The position numbers and the translations under genes were made by a program. Below, one piece after another: positions 43,254 to 53,117 of a DNA stretch of 64,000 nt (the first letter of the stretch is position 1; the number at the start of each line of letters is the position of its first letter). The notes under the pieces were generated by a model. That model searched no databases, was not told the DNA's origin, and was given only the letters and a program-made list of their open reading frames with translations. The stretch is taken from the NCBI RefSeq assembly GCF_034119865.1, contig NZ_CP139421.1:1426001-1490000 (forward strand). Direction: 5' to 3'. The stretch is from Algoriphagus sp. NG3 (GTDB lineage Bacteria; Bacteroidota; Bacteroidia; Cytophagales; Cyclobacteriaceae).

Positions 43254-45703
43254 TAGACGGGAAGGTTGATATTTCTAAATTTCAAGATGAGGTAAAGCCT
43301 ATTGATATCAAGTATTACCTGATCAAATACTCTAGGTATTGGCCGTTATATGTTACAAGTATATTTTTAGGTTTGATCATCACCTTTTTGTTTCACCGGT
43401 ATTCTGTTGAGGAATATGAGGTTCAGGGAAGTATTTTGATCAAGCAAAACTCCAGCCCTGAAATGAAGATTTTGGACAGGTCCAATATTTTTTCAGGTTC
43501 ATATCGGCTTGAAAACGATATATTACTACTTACCTCTAAGAATTTGGCCGCTGAGGCACTACAGGGGTTGAACTTCAACGTCACCTACTATGCGTCCACT
43601 AATATAAAGGAAGTGGAATTGTATGATCAATCCCCGATCCACGTAGAAGTGGACACGGATTTCCCGCAGATGGAATTGGGAGAAATCACCTTTACCATGG
43701 TCTCTGATGATGAGTTTGTATTGACCATAGAAGAATCCGGTTTTTTTGATTTTCTGAATGCTAAAGCTGCCGGACCTATAGATGAAGATATCCTTAACCG
43801 CAGATTTAAATTTGGAGAAGAAATAGAGTCCTCTAAAAGCAAGTTTACCATTTACAAGAAAAAGAATCTAAAATCAAATGATAAACTTTCCTTTACTATA
43901 CACAATTACATCAATATTATCGATGAATATTCAAAAGCGATAGTAGTACGCCCTATCAATAGCTATGGGACTGTATTACAGGTGACTATGTCAACGAAGG
44001 TAGTGGAGAAGGGCAGGGACTATGTAAATGCTCTGATGGATTCTTATATAGAATATAACCTCAAGGAAAAAAACCAGATGACAGAAAATACGCTACGGTT
44101 TTTGGATGAGCAACTATATATTGTTGAAGATTCACTGAAAGCTGTTGAGCGAAAGATGCTTGATTTTAAGGTCAAAAATAAACTTTTGGATATCAACTCT
44201 GAGTTTGGCGGGGTATTGGGCAATATGCAGTCTTTGGAAGATCAGATTCAGTCTATTGACTTTCAGTTACAATATTATCAATCCCTTCAGACCTATTTAA
44301 TCGAAAAGGGCCATGATTATTCCGATATCCTAGCTCCCTCGCTGGTAGGCATAGATGACGGCTTACTGAACGGGTTGGTAAGTAGACTTATCGACGTTTC
44401 ATTAAACAGAAGGGGGCTTTTGGCAGCAGTAAATGAGAATCATCCCAAAGTACTTGAACTGGATGAGCAGATTTCTAAACTCAGAGAGAATATTTTTGAG
44501 AATATTAATAACCTAGTAAAAAATACTGAAAATAGAAAAGCGCAGGCTCTTTCAAAATTGGCAGAAGAGGATAATGAATTCGCTAAACTGCCAATAGCTG
44601 AGTCAGATTTTATGGCGTTGAACAGAGAGTTTAAATTGCGGGAGAACCTGTATAATTACCTCTTGGAAAAAAGAGCAGAGGCAGGTATAGCGAGAGCTTC
44701 CAATATTTCAGACAATTCGGTATTGGATTACGCAAGGAGAGGAAATCTGATTTTTCCGAAAAAAGCAAATAATTACGGATTTGCTTTTGGTTTGGGCTTG
44801 TTCATCCCATTAGGATTTCTTTTAGTTTACCATTATCTGAACAATAGGATTGTGGATCAGGTACAACTCAAGAATGTACTGAGAATCCCCTTATTAGGGA
44901 CAATAGGATACAGTACTAAAGATACCAATCTGCTAGTGCAGGAACATCCTAAATCCATGGTAACTGAATCCTTCAGATCATTGCGCTCCGCTTTGTTTTA
45001 TCTTGCGAGTGAGAAAGAATGCAAGAAAATATTAGTTACCTCTTCGGTGTCGGGAGAAGGCAAGACCTTCGTTAGTATCAACCTTGCTTCTGCGTTGGCA
45101 TTAAGTGGGAAAAAGACGCTATTAATAGGGCTAGACCTAAGAAGACCTAAAATTTCGGAATACCTGGGAGTCGAAAATCTAACTGGATTATCAAATTATT
45201 TGATTGGAAAAGCAAGTAGGGAAGAAATACTGGTTAAAACCACTTTCGATAACTTGTATGTAGTGCCTTCCGGGCCAGTACCGCCTAATCCGGCCGAGTT
45301 ACTTCTTAAAGAAAAGATGAATGAATTTCTGAATTCACTGGACGGGGAGTTTGACGTAATCGTAATGGATACTCCTCCGATAGGACTTGTTTCAGAAACT
45401 ATGGATTTGATGCGTTTTTCAGATATCAATTTATATATCGTGAGGCAGGATTATACACATAAGCGTTATCTGCTTATGATTAATGACCTTTATGCCAATG
45501 ATCAAGTGGATAACATTTACGCAGTGTTCAATGGAATCAAGGCAGGGGTAGATGTCTATGATTTTGGTGGGTATAATTATGGATATGGATATAACTATTC
45601 TTATATGAGAAAAAATGAATACACCGGGTCTTATTATGATCAGGAGGATAAGAAAGAAAAGGCGCAGTTGTTAAAGAAATTTCTAGCAAAATTCAGAGTT
45701 TGA
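43250..45703 (+). CDS. Wzc-like polysaccharide co-polymerase with tyrosine autokinase domain
   Basis: 817 residues. N-terminal transmembrane helix (YWPLYVTSIFLGLIITFLF), Wzz-type periplasmic part with coiled coils (about residues 250-460), second helix near residue 505, and a cytoplasmic BY-kinase: Walker A SSVSGEGKTFVSIN (Lys605), Walker A' LLIGLDLRRPK and Walker B VIVMDTPP. The C-terminal tail is Tyr/Gly-rich (GGYNYGYGYNYSYM), the usual autophosphorylation cluster. It controls chain length and export of the polysaccharide. It is coupled to the Wza-like gene upstream and to kdsB downstream. Confidence 0.95.
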   Translation: MIDGKVDISKFQDEVKPIDIKYYLIKYSRYWPLYVTSIFLGLIITFLFHRYSVEEYEVQGSILIKQNSSPEMKILDRSNIFSGSYRLENDILLLTSKNLAAEALQGLNFNVTYYASTNIKEVELYDQSPIHVEVDTDFPQMELGEITFTMVSDDEFVLTIEESGFFDFLNAKAAGPIDEDILNRRFKFGEEIESSKSKFTIYKKKNLKSNDKLSFTIHNYINIIDEYSKAIVVRPINSYGTVLQVTMSTKVVEKGRDYVNALMDSYIEYNLKEKNQMTENTLRFLDEQLYIVEDSLKAVERKMLDFKVKNKLLDINSEFGGVLGNMQSLEDQIQSIDFQLQYYQSLQTYLIEKGHDYSDILAPSLVGIDDGLLNGLVSRLIDVSLNRRGLLAAVNENHPKVLELDEQISKLRENIFENINNLVKNTENRKAQALSKLAEEDNEFAKLPIAESDFMALNREFKLRENLYNYLLEKRAEAGIARASNISDNSVLDYARRGNLIFPKKANNYGFAFGLGLFIPLGFLLVYHYLNNRIVDQVQLKNVLRIPLLGTIGYSTKDTNLLVQEHPKSMVTESFRSLRSALFYLASEKECKKILVTSSVSGEGKTFVSINLASALALSGKKTLLIGLDLRRPKISEYLGVENLTGLSNYLIGKASREEILVKTTFDNLYVVPSGPVPPNPAELLLKEKMNEFLNSLDGEFDVIVMDTPPIGLVSETMDLMRFSDINLYIVRQDYTHKRYLLMINDLYANDQVDNIYAVFNGIKAGVDVYDFGGYNYGYGYNYSYMRKNEYTGSYYDQEDKKEKAQLLKKFLAKFRV

Positions 45704-45708
45704 AAGCT

Positions 45709-46437
45709 ATGTTGACACGGGCAGCCCTAATTCCTGCAAGGTATGCATCTACGAGACTTCCCTCTAAATTAATACAGGATTTGGGAGGGAAATCAGTGAT
45801 TCAGCGAACCTATCTCAGCACTCGAGAGACTGGGGTTTTTGATGAAGTGTGGGTGGTAACTGATCATCAGGAAATCAAAGAACAAATAGAAGCCATAGGC
45901 GGGAGCGTTTTTATGAGTCAGAAAAATCATGAAAGCGGATCTGACCGGATTGCGGAGGCTTTAGATGTAGTTGTTGCTGATTTGATCGTAAATGTTCAGG
46001 GAGACGAGCCTTTTCAGGACAGAAACTCCCTTATAGACCTAGTAAATGTTTTTGAAGATACCCGGGTGGATGTCGCTTCCCTGAAAACCAAAATTACCCC
46101 TCAGGAAGCGGAAAATCCTAATGTGGTGAAGGTAGTAGTGGATCTGTGGAGCGACGCCCTTTATTTTTCCAGATCCCCGATACCATACAATAGAGAGAAA
46201 ACAAAGGAACTGTTCTATTGGAAACATGTGGGAATCTATGCCTATAGGAGGGAAGTGCTGCAGGCTTTTACCCATTTGCCCAAAAGTAACTTGGAGTCTA
46301 TAGAAATGCTCGAACAATTGAGGCTTCTGGAAAATGGATATAGAATACGAATGGTGGAAACGACGCATGAGACAGTGGCTATAGATACCGCAGAAGATCT
46401 GGAAAAAGCCAGGAGGTTGATTGGGGACGAAATTTAA
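45709..46437 (+). CDS. kdsB: 3-deoxy-manno-octulosonate cytidylyltransferase
   Basis: 242 residues from ATG 45709, just after the Wzc-like stop (a TTG 9 bases earlier overlaps it). Nucleotidyltransferase fold: LIPARYASTRLPSKLIQDLGG (N-terminal signature), SGSDRIAEAL, VNVQGDEPFQDRNSL and YWKHVGIYAYRREVLQAF. It makes CMP-Kdo from CTP and Kdo. Kdo goes into lipopolysaccharide core, and in some bacteria into capsule. Its place as the last gene of the export operon suggests that Kdo feeds this polysaccharide or its lipid anchor, but that is inference. Confidence 0.94.
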   Translation: MLTRAALIPARYASTRLPSKLIQDLGGKSVIQRTYLSTRETGVFDEVWVVTDHQEIKEQIEAIGGSVFMSQKNHESGSDRIAEALDVVVADLIVNVQGDEPFQDRNSLIDLVNVFEDTRVDVASLKTKITPQEAENPNVVKVVVDLWSDALYFSRSPIPYNREKTKELFYWKHVGIYAYRREVLQAFTHLPKSNLESIEMLEQLRLLENGYRIRMVETTHETVAIDTAEDLEKARRLIGDEI

Positions 46438-46567
46438 TTGTTTCGCATACGTATCTAACCATAGGGTTCATAAAGGATTAGTTCATTGTAAGTGCTTTGA
46501 CTGCCCCCGTTTACTCCATTTGCCTCGTTATTTTCATCCAATGCTGAAATTCAAGCTTTCTTTGATG

Positions 46568-46575
46568 TACTTTTG
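46568..46575 (+). promoter_or_regulatory. Candidate -7 box of the FAD dehydrogenase gene
   Basis: TACTTTTG, a perfect match to TAnnTTTG, 26 bp before the ATG at 46602. No TTTG is present at the usual distance upstream, so the -33 element is weak. Confidence 0.45.
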
Positions 46576-46601
46576 TACTTATTAAGGATAACTACCTTAC
46601 T

Positions 46602-48182
46602 ATGAAGAAAGAATTCAACTTACAGCTGAGCCCTCAGGAGGCTTACGATCCAGTGCTTTTCCAGGAAGCGGTTTTGCGGAAAGCAGGAATATCAATAGAC
46701 TCATCCCAAGCAATCGCCAGACAGGTGAAGCGGTCAATAGACGCACGGGGAAGGGCGGTCAAAGTAAACGTTCAGGCGGAGCTTTTTATACAAGAAAGCC
46801 CACCATCACTTTTAGATCACCAGCCGGAATATAGAAATGTCAGTAACAGTGACCCTATTGTTATTGTAGGTGCTGGACCGGCTGGGTTATTTGCTGCTCT
46901 TCGCGCAATAGAACTGGGAGTCAAGCCAATTGTAATTGAAAGGGGAAAAGATGTCCGGTCACGGCGCCGTGATTTGGCAGCTATTAACAAAGACCATATT
47001 GTAAATCCGGATTCCAATTACTGTTTTGGGGAAGGGGGGGCGGGTACTTATTCGGATGGAAAGCTTTATACCCGGTCTAAAAAACGTGGGGATATTCGCA
47101 GAATCATGGAAATCCTAGTAGCACATGGAGCGACCGAGGAAATCTTAGTGGATGCCCATCCTCATATAGGCACGAATAAACTACCCAAACTAGTGGAAGA
47201 TCTGCGGGAAACTATCCGCAATTTTGGTGGGGAAGTTATTTTTGATACACGGGTCGAAGACTTTATTCTGGAAGAAAATGAACTGAAAGGCGTAATAACC
47301 CATCTTGGAGATAAAATCACCGGTATGGGAGTAATATTGGCCACCGGTCATTCAGCACGGGACATATTTCACCTGCTTCATCAAAAAGAAATTATTATTG
47401 AAGCAAAGCCATTTGCACTGGGGGTGAGAATAGAGCACAGCCAACATCTTATAGATAGCATTCAATACCATTGTGGCTTAGACCGCGGGCCTTACCTTCC
47501 TGCCTCAGCTTATTCACTGGTTCACCAGACTGAATTGTATAATAAACAGCGGGGTGTTTTTAGTTTTTGCATGTGTCCGGGAGGATTTATAGTTCCAGCT
47601 GCCACATCCCCAGGGGAACTTGTGGTAAACGGTATGAGCCCTAGTAGGAGAGATAGTAAGTATGCCAATTCCGGTATAGTAGTTTCAGTAGAATTAGAGG
47701 ATTTGCCTGCGCATTATCAAAAATTTGGAGCCTTGGCCGCCATGGAATTTCAGGCAGCTGTGGAAAAGAGGGCATGGATAGCAGGAGGTAAAACCCAAGT
47801 TGCTCCCGCCCAGCGAATGGTAGATTTTGTCAATAAAAAAGTGAGCTCAAGTCTTCTGGATACCTCGTACCAGCCTGGGCTTAATTCTGTGGAAATGCGG
47901 GAAGTTTTGCCTGATTTTATTTCAGAACGTCTGGCCATGGCATTTAAGGCATTTGGCAATAAAATGAGGGGGTATTATACAAATGATTCTCAATTGATTG
48001 GCTTAGAAAGCAGAACTTCCTCGCCAGTTAGGATTCCGCGGGATAGGGAGTCATTTGAACATATTCAGATCAAGCGTCTCTATCCCTGTGGGGAAGGAGC
48101 AGGATATGCTGGAGGCATAGTATCTGCTGCTATGGATGGTGAAAGGTGCACTGAGCGATTAATAGCAGCATACGCTAAATAA
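46602..48182 (+). CDS. FAD-dependent dehydrogenase of the COG2509 type
   Basis: 526 residues. A small N-terminal domain (residues 1-80) is followed by a Rossmann FAD-binding motif PIVIVGAGPAGLFAALRAIE, then ERGKDVRSRRRD, NYCFGEGGAGTYSDGKLYTR, MGVILATGHSARDI and a final GEGAGYAGGIVSAAMDGE. This is the layout of uncharacterised bacterial NAD(P)/FAD-dependent oxidoreductases related to 2,3-dimenaquinone-type and HI0933-like proteins. Substrate and pathway are unknown. It is cytoplasmic. A G7 tract inside (47034-47040) leaves the frame intact. Confidence 0.88.
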   Translation: MKKEFNLQLSPQEAYDPVLFQEAVLRKAGISIDSSQAIARQVKRSIDARGRAVKVNVQAELFIQESPPSLLDHQPEYRNVSNSDPIVIVGAGPAGLFAALRAIELGVKPIVIERGKDVRSRRRDLAAINKDHIVNPDSNYCFGEGGAGTYSDGKLYTRSKKRGDIRRIMEILVAHGATEEILVDAHPHIGTNKLPKLVEDLRETIRNFGGEVIFDTRVEDFILEENELKGVITHLGDKITGMGVILATGHSARDIFHLLHQKEIIIEAKPFALGVRIEHSQHLIDSIQYHCGLDRGPYLPASAYSLVHQTELYNKQRGVFSFCMCPGGFIVPAATSPGELVVNGMSPSRRDSKYANSGIVVSVELEDLPAHYQKFGALAAMEFQAAVEKRAWIAGGKTQVAPAQRMVDFVNKKVSSSLLDTSYQPGLNSVEMREVLPDFISERLAMAFKAFGNKMRGYYTNDSQLIGLESRTSSPVRIPRDRESFEHIQIKRLYPCGEGAGYAGGIVSAAMDGERCTERLIAAYAK

Positions 48183-48408
48183 TTTAGGGGAATCTGTAGC
48201 ATTTTTAGCGTTCTTGACGTTTTAAACTAGAAGGCTGGTGGGTTGTGTTGGTTATGAAGAAACCGCCTTTTCGAATTTTGTTAAGAATCAAAGCCCCCAA
48301 TTGGGGATTTCTATTTCATATGGCGCTAATGGTATGTTGCCCTCCATGATCATGATTTCAGAAATCAAAGTTTTCTGAATTAGCCGTCACATTTTAAGGA
48401 GTTAAAAA

Positions 48409-48963
48409 ATGGGAAAAATAATTTCGTCTATAAACCTAACAATTGATGGGTTTTGCGGGCACGAAGATGCAATTGCAGACGATGAGCATCATCGCTTTTC
48501 AGCCAAATTATTGAAGCAAGCAGATTGCCTTTTGTTAGGCCGTGTGACATATCAATTGTTCGAGAAGTTTTGGCCTTCGGCTGCAGAAAACCCAGCATTG
48601 CCTAAGCCTATTTATGAGCTTGCCCAACTTCTCGATACGGTTAAAAAAGTAGTGGTTTCTACTACGCTTCAAAAAGCTGATTGGAAAAACACCTCAGTTT
48701 TGAATTTCGCCAATCCAGAAACCATAGGAGAAATTAAAAAAAAGCATAATAATCTATTGATTTTTGGCAGTCCTGGCTTACTTACATCTTTGACTCAAAT
48801 GGCGCTGGTTGACGAATATTACTTTACTGTCCAGCCTATAATTTCAGGAAAGGGGATAAAGATCTTTGATGAGCTATCGCTTGATGATAGGATGGATTTG
48901 CGCCATGTTGACTCTAAACAGTTTGCATCTGGGGTGGTGGCTAATCATTATTCCAGAAAATGA
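48409..48963 (+). CDS. Dihydrofolate reductase family protein (RibD C-terminal domain)
   Basis: 184 residues: MGKIISSINLTIDGFCGHEDA at the start, ADCLLLGRVTYQLFEKFWP for the nucleotide site, KVVVSTTLQKADWKNT, and the end LLTSLTQMALVDEYYFTVQPIISGKGIKIFDE. This is the RibD-C/DHFR-like fold; most such stand-alone members have an unknown NADPH-dependent role. It has a strong Shine-Dalgarno site AAGGAG (48396-48401) with 7-base spacing, unusual for this phylum, which could indicate recent acquisition. It is monocistronic. Confidence 0.88.
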   Translation: MGKIISSINLTIDGFCGHEDAIADDEHHRFSAKLLKQADCLLLGRVTYQLFEKFWPSAAENPALPKPIYELAQLLDTVKKVVVSTTLQKADWKNTSVLNFANPETIGEIKKKHNNLLIFGSPGLLTSLTQMALVDEYYFTVQPIISGKGIKIFDELSLDDRMDLRHVDSKQFASGVVANHYSRK

Positions 48964-49129
48964 TTCTAGGGAAAATTCACAAAATTTTGATTGAATTAAT
49001 TATTGACTGGCTGTAATTTAAACTTGACCAGCTTTTAAGCTACGATTACAACTTAGCATTCCTTAGATTTAATTTACTTTTTGTCTCATAAAAAACCAAT
49101 TTCTAAAACCTTTAAAAATTTTAAGTAAA

Positions 49130-49558
49130 ATGGAAAGTATAGAACAGATTAACTACCTCAAAGTACCAGCCTCGATAGTTTACCAAGCACTTACTTCTGA
49201 AGAAGGCCTGGGACAAGTGTGGACAAAGAAGTTAAAAGTGGAGCCTGAAGTAGGTTTCGTAAACGAGTTTGATTTTGATGAAGGATACTTGACTAAGTTT
49301 AAAACAATCGAACTTGTAGAAAACAGCAAAATTGTCTGGGAATGTCTTGAATCCGATGAAGAATGGATAGGCACAGGTGTGTCTTTTGAGCTGACAGAAA
49401 AAGATAATACAACGACCGTAACCCTTAAACACTTCAACTGGAGAGCGAGAACTGACTTTTACCGATGGTGTAGCTATAATTGGGCTATGTTTCTATACAG
49501 TTTGAAAACTTATTGCGAAAATCAAGAGGGATTGCCTTACCAAGACCGAAATTTTTAA
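49130..49558 (+). CDS. SRPBCC / AHSA1-like protein
   Basis: 142 residues: IEQINYLKVPASIVYQALTSEEGLGQVWTKKLKVEPEVG, KIVWECLESDEEWIGTGVSFEL and VTLKHFNWRARTDFYRWCSYNWAMFLYSLKTYCE. The START-like helix-grip fold is clear, and the family (activator of Hsp90 ATPase homolog type) has no defined substrate in bacteria. It is cytoplasmic. It is unrelated in detail to the 3192-3689 protein. Neighbours give no clue. Confidence 0.85.
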   Translation: MESIEQINYLKVPASIVYQALTSEEGLGQVWTKKLKVEPEVGFVNEFDFDEGYLTKFKTIELVENSKIVWECLESDEEWIGTGVSFELTEKDNTTTVTLKHFNWRARTDFYRWCSYNWAMFLYSLKTYCENQEGLPYQDRNF

Positions 49559-49632
49559 GCACTAGTAAAAGAGATTCTTATGAAAGAATCGCTAGGTAAC
49601 TACGTCCAAAAACTAAAATCAGGTTAGATAAA

Positions 49633-50355
49633 ATGGGATTGAAAAAGACAATCAGAAAATTCCTAGGGGTTTCGCAGTTGGAAGAATCCATAGTTGCCCA
49701 TACCCTTAATCAGGAAAAAGAACTGCTCTTCCGGCAGCGGGAACTTAAGGCCATTGAAATTCTAAAACCTTACTTGCCTACTGGGTATCTATTCGAAACC
49801 GGATTTTCTTTGCCATTTCAACTGATACAGCATATCATTAACGATATGTTGGTTTACCGTCCTGCTACCTTATTAGAATTTGGGTCTGGACTTTCTACCC
49901 AGATTTTGAGCAAAATGATACATGTGGAAGGGCTGGATATCCAGCTGATCAGTGTGGATAATGATGCGGATTGGCAACAAATACTAAGGAAGGATTGTCC
50001 TCAAGTTCAGTTTTATAGTTTTCCTCTTCTGCCAGAGAGCCCGTATGCTTACACCAACTCTGGGAGCTGGTATGATATTCCATCCAAGGCACCTTGGGGA
50101 GAAAAACCAATAGATATGGTGCTGGTGGATGGACCTAAAGGAAGTACCTGCGAAAAAGCTAGGTATGGCTTTATCCCCTTTCTGGAAGGTAAGCTGGGAG
50201 AGCGCCCCATCCTCTATGTGGATGACACACATAGGGAAGAAGAACGGTTTATCTTGGAGCAAGCCAGCAGCTTTTTTAACCTTCCTCAGGTACAGTCCTT
50301 TCACAGGTATAGCAGGCTTTCCCACACCGAAAACTTCTATACCGCTCCCTCCTAA
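49633..50355 (+). CDS. Methyltransferase-like protein
   Basis: 240 residues. After a charged N-terminal helix, the region LLEFGSGLSTQILSKM (motif I, SAM-binding glycine loop), VDNDADWQQILRK and DMVLVDGPKGSTCEKARYGFIPFLEGKL match the class I SAM-dependent methyltransferase fold, as found in capsule-type and uncharacterised methyltransferases. Substrate unknown. It is a single gene; the position is 3 kb after the polysaccharide operon, which makes a sugar substrate possible but unproven. Confidence 0.7.
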   Translation: MGLKKTIRKFLGVSQLEESIVAHTLNQEKELLFRQRELKAIEILKPYLPTGYLFETGFSLPFQLIQHIINDMLVYRPATLLEFGSGLSTQILSKMIHVEGLDIQLISVDNDADWQQILRKDCPQVQFYSFPLLPESPYAYTNSGSWYDIPSKAPWGEKPIDMVLVDGPKGSTCEKARYGFIPFLEGKLGERPILYVDDTHREEERFILEQASSFFNLPQVQSFHRYSRLSHTENFYTAPS

Positions 50356-50662
50356 TAGTAAGGACGACCGGATCAGACTATACGCCATTGAGGTGTCATG
50401 AGACAGAGAGACCATCTACTTACTTCCATAAATCTGCAGATTTAGAAGTAAAAAAGTCAACTTTTAAGGAACAAAAAAGTCCTAATTATCTTTTTAAAGG
50501 GAATTGGGCAGCCAATTGGTAGCCATTTCTGGCACAAACCGTTAATGCGGAGTAGTTAAGTCTCAACTCGCTGCATTCCAAGTAAACTGACTACTTGACC
50601 TTTTGCGTTTTTTTTCAGATGCGTCTTATTAAATATACCTAACCACACAACCAACAATTCAA
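50356..50662. other. Intergenic region, 307 bp
   Basis: Spacer between the methyltransferase-like gene and the MscS gene. No reading frame, terminator or palindrome of note is seen; a run of eight Ts lies at 50609-50616. Confidence 0.4.
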
Positions 50663-51769
50663 ATGGAAGATTTATTAACAACTGAATATTTTGGGAATAC
50701 CGGTAAAGAATACTTGATAGTCTTGGGCGCCATTGCCTTCGGTCTTTTACTGGTCAGGATCTTCAAAAATGTAGTGCTTAAGCGACTTGCCGTTTTGGTA
50801 TCAAAATCAAAAACATCAATAGATGATTTTATTGTCGAGAGCATAGGGCTATACGTGGTGCCTATGGTGTATTTCACGATTATATATGCCGGGCTTAAAA
50901 CCCTGGTTTGGCCAGAAAGATTCACATCGATTTTGGAAGTAGTATTTGTAGTAATAATAACCTATTACGCGATCAGGCTCATTTCCAGTATCATCCTTAT
51001 GCTACTCCAATCTTATATCCGTAGGCAGGAAGGGGGAGAAGAGAAAGTAAAACAGATGGGAGGCGTCATATTGATTATCAATGTGATCATCTGGATGATT
51101 GGCTTGATTTTCATGCTTAGCAATCTTGGATATAATGTTTCTGCCATTATTGCAGGCATGGGCATAGGAGGTATAGCTATAGCGCTGGCAGCCCAGAATA
51201 TAATCGGTGACCTGTTCAATTATTTTGTGATCTTTTTTGACCGCCCATTCGAAGTAGGGGATTTCCTTGTAGTGGGGGATAAAAATGGGATCGTTGATAA
51301 GATCGGGATCAAAACCACAAGAATAAAGACACTCTCAGGAGAGCAGTTAGTCTTTTCTAACAGCGATCTGACCAGCTCTAGGATTCACAACTATAAGAAG
51401 ATGGAGCGTCGGAGGATTGTATTTACTGTGGGGGTCACCTATGAAACTCCTGTAGAACAAGTGAAGATGATCCCCGGGATATTAAAGGAAATTGTAGAAT
51501 CTGAAAAACGGGTGAATTTTGACAGAGCACATTTTAAGGAATTCGGAGACTCAAGTTTGGATTATGAAATAGTCTATATTATTAACAGTGCTGACTTCAA
51601 TACCTACATGGACATACAGCAGGATTTTAATTTTAAGATATACGAGAAGTTTAATGAAATGGGGATTTCCATAGCTTTCCCTACCCGTACCCTTTACCTG
51701 CGAAATGAAAATGGGATGAAACTAGAACTGGATATGCTGAAAATCCGAGATGAGGGAAAATCCGAATGA
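50663..51769 (+). CDS. Mechanosensitive ion channel (MscS family)
   Basis: 368 residues with four to five N-terminal hydrophobic segments, a pore-lining TM3 and the MscS core GMGIGGIAIALAAQNIIGDLFNYFVIFFDRPFEVGDFLVVG, followed by the beta domain (GIKTTRIKTLSGEQLVFSNSDL) and the C-terminal alpha-beta domain. It opens under membrane tension to release solutes during osmotic downshock. It is a single gene without linked partners. Confidence 0.94.
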   Translation: MEDLLTTEYFGNTGKEYLIVLGAIAFGLLLVRIFKNVVLKRLAVLVSKSKTSIDDFIVESIGLYVVPMVYFTIIYAGLKTLVWPERFTSILEVVFVVIITYYAIRLISSIILMLLQSYIRRQEGGEEKVKQMGGVILIINVIIWMIGLIFMLSNLGYNVSAIIAGMGIGGIAIALAAQNIIGDLFNYFVIFFDRPFEVGDFLVVGDKNGIVDKIGIKTTRIKTLSGEQLVFSNSDLTSSRIHNYKKMERRRIVFTVGVTYETPVEQVKMIPGILKEIVESEKRVNFDRAHFKEFGDSSLDYEIVYIINSADFNTYMDIQQDFNFKIYEKFNEMGISIAFPTRTLYLRNENGMKLELDMLKIRDEGKSE

Positions 51770-51948
51770 GATTGCCAACTGTTTGAGTAGGATAATAAGT
51801 CGCTAAACAATTCATATTACAGTAGAAGAAACTGTTAAATACCTTATTTTAGTCAAATTTTAATTCTGACGGAATCTACCTACCAGTGAATGGTATGGGG
51901 ATATCCTTGGTGTAGGTGTGGAATAATTAAACAATTTGGCTTATTGAT

Positions 51949-52881
51949 ATGCATAGAATTATAGCGATCCTCATACTCATCTGTATGACTCATCAGATTT
52001 TCGCTCAGGAGAAAAATGAAATAGTCCAGTTCAACCCGGACTTAAATCAGTTCACCACTGTAAGGGATTTCAGTATCTCTGCAGATGGGGATGAAGCGTT
52101 TTTTACCATCCAGAGTCCTTTTCAGGAAATATCCCAAATCGCATTCATTACAAAAGAAGAGGATAATAAATGGTCAGCACCCCAGCTCATGCCTTTTTCG
52201 GATTCATACATGTATCTAGAGCCCTTTCTATCTCCAGATGGCAAACGGCTGTTTTTCGTCTCAGATCGCCCAGTAAGCGATCTAGGGGTGGTAAAAAAGG
52301 ATTTTGATATATGGTATGTCGAAAGAGATAAGAAAGAAGAGTTTTGGTCAGAGCCGATCAATTTAGGCATGCCGGTAAATTCAGCAAATGATGAATTCTA
52401 TCCCTCAGTAAGTGAAAACAACAACCTTTACTTTACCATGGATTCTTCGGATGGACTGGGCAAGGATGATATATATTTTTCCCGCTGGGAAAATGGAGCC
52501 TATGCTGCTCCCGAACTTTTGGGAGAAAACATCAACAGTCCTGGCTTTGAGTTTAATGCATTCATTTCCAGAAAAGAAAATTTTCTGCTATTCACCAAAT
52601 ACAATGAGACCGGAGGCTTTGGGAGTGGGGATCTGTATATTTCAAAGAAAGGAGAGAGCGGAGTCTGGGAAAGGGCTACAAATCTAGGGGAGCCTATTAA
52701 TACTAAGTTTATGGAGTATTGCCCTTTTTACGACGAGGATAATCAAATCTTATATTTCACAAGTAAAAGAAATGAGATCACTTCAAAGAATTTTGTTGAT
52801 TTTGCTGATCTACAGGATTTTATATCGAATAGCCACAATGGTCTAAGTAAGATTTATATGACAAGATTTGTAGTAGACTAG
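51949..52881 (+). CDS. Exported PD40 (WD40-like) beta-propeller protein
   Basis: 310 residues with a signal peptide (ILILICMTHQIFAQEK). Repeats of the type FSISADGDEAFFTIQ, LSPDGKRLFFVSDR, SVSENNNLYFTMDSS and ISRKENFLLFTKY spaced about 50 residues apart mark a PD40 propeller of four or five blades. The family is often found in OmpA- or TolB-associated proteins of Bacteroidota; here no OmpA domain follows. The role is unknown, presumably periplasmic or surface-located binding. Confidence 0.85.
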   Translation: MHRIIAILILICMTHQIFAQEKNEIVQFNPDLNQFTTVRDFSISADGDEAFFTIQSPFQEISQIAFITKEEDNKWSAPQLMPFSDSYMYLEPFLSPDGKRLFFVSDRPVSDLGVVKKDFDIWYVERDKKEEFWSEPINLGMPVNSANDEFYPSVSENNNLYFTMDSSDGLGKDDIYFSRWENGAYAAPELLGENINSPGFEFNAFISRKENFLLFTKYNETGGFGSGDLYISKKGESGVWERATNLGEPINTKFMEYCPFYDEDNQILYFTSKRNEITSKNFVDFADLQDFISNSHNGLSKIYMTRFVVD

Positions 52882-53023
52882 TTTTTGATTTAGAAAGGGT
52901 TTGATTTATAAAAATCTATAAAAGGGGGCAGAAAGGCTTGTAGTTACTAAAGAAGATATCAAAAGCTCAAACTATGAAGAGCCAATGGGATATCTTGATT
53001 AATCTTCTTACCCTAGTGGGGCA

Positions 53024-53056
53024 AATAAAAACCCAGAGAATCCCTGGGTATTTATT
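53024..53056 (+). terminator. Terminator after the PD40 gene
   Basis: Near-perfect inverted repeat AATAAAAACCCAG / CTGGGTATTTATT with a seven-base loop, 143 bp after the stop. Confidence 0.7.
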
Positions 53057-53117
53057 ATCGGCATGTTGCCTGTATTAAAACTTAACGCTTGTCAAAGTTC
53101 AGGTCTTAACTTCAGAA

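Noticed and set aside
47034..47040. G7 tract inside the FAD dehydrogenase gene as another slippage site
   Set aside because: The frame is open on both sides and encodes the conserved CFGEGGAGTYSDGK motif, so the tract is a normal glycine region.
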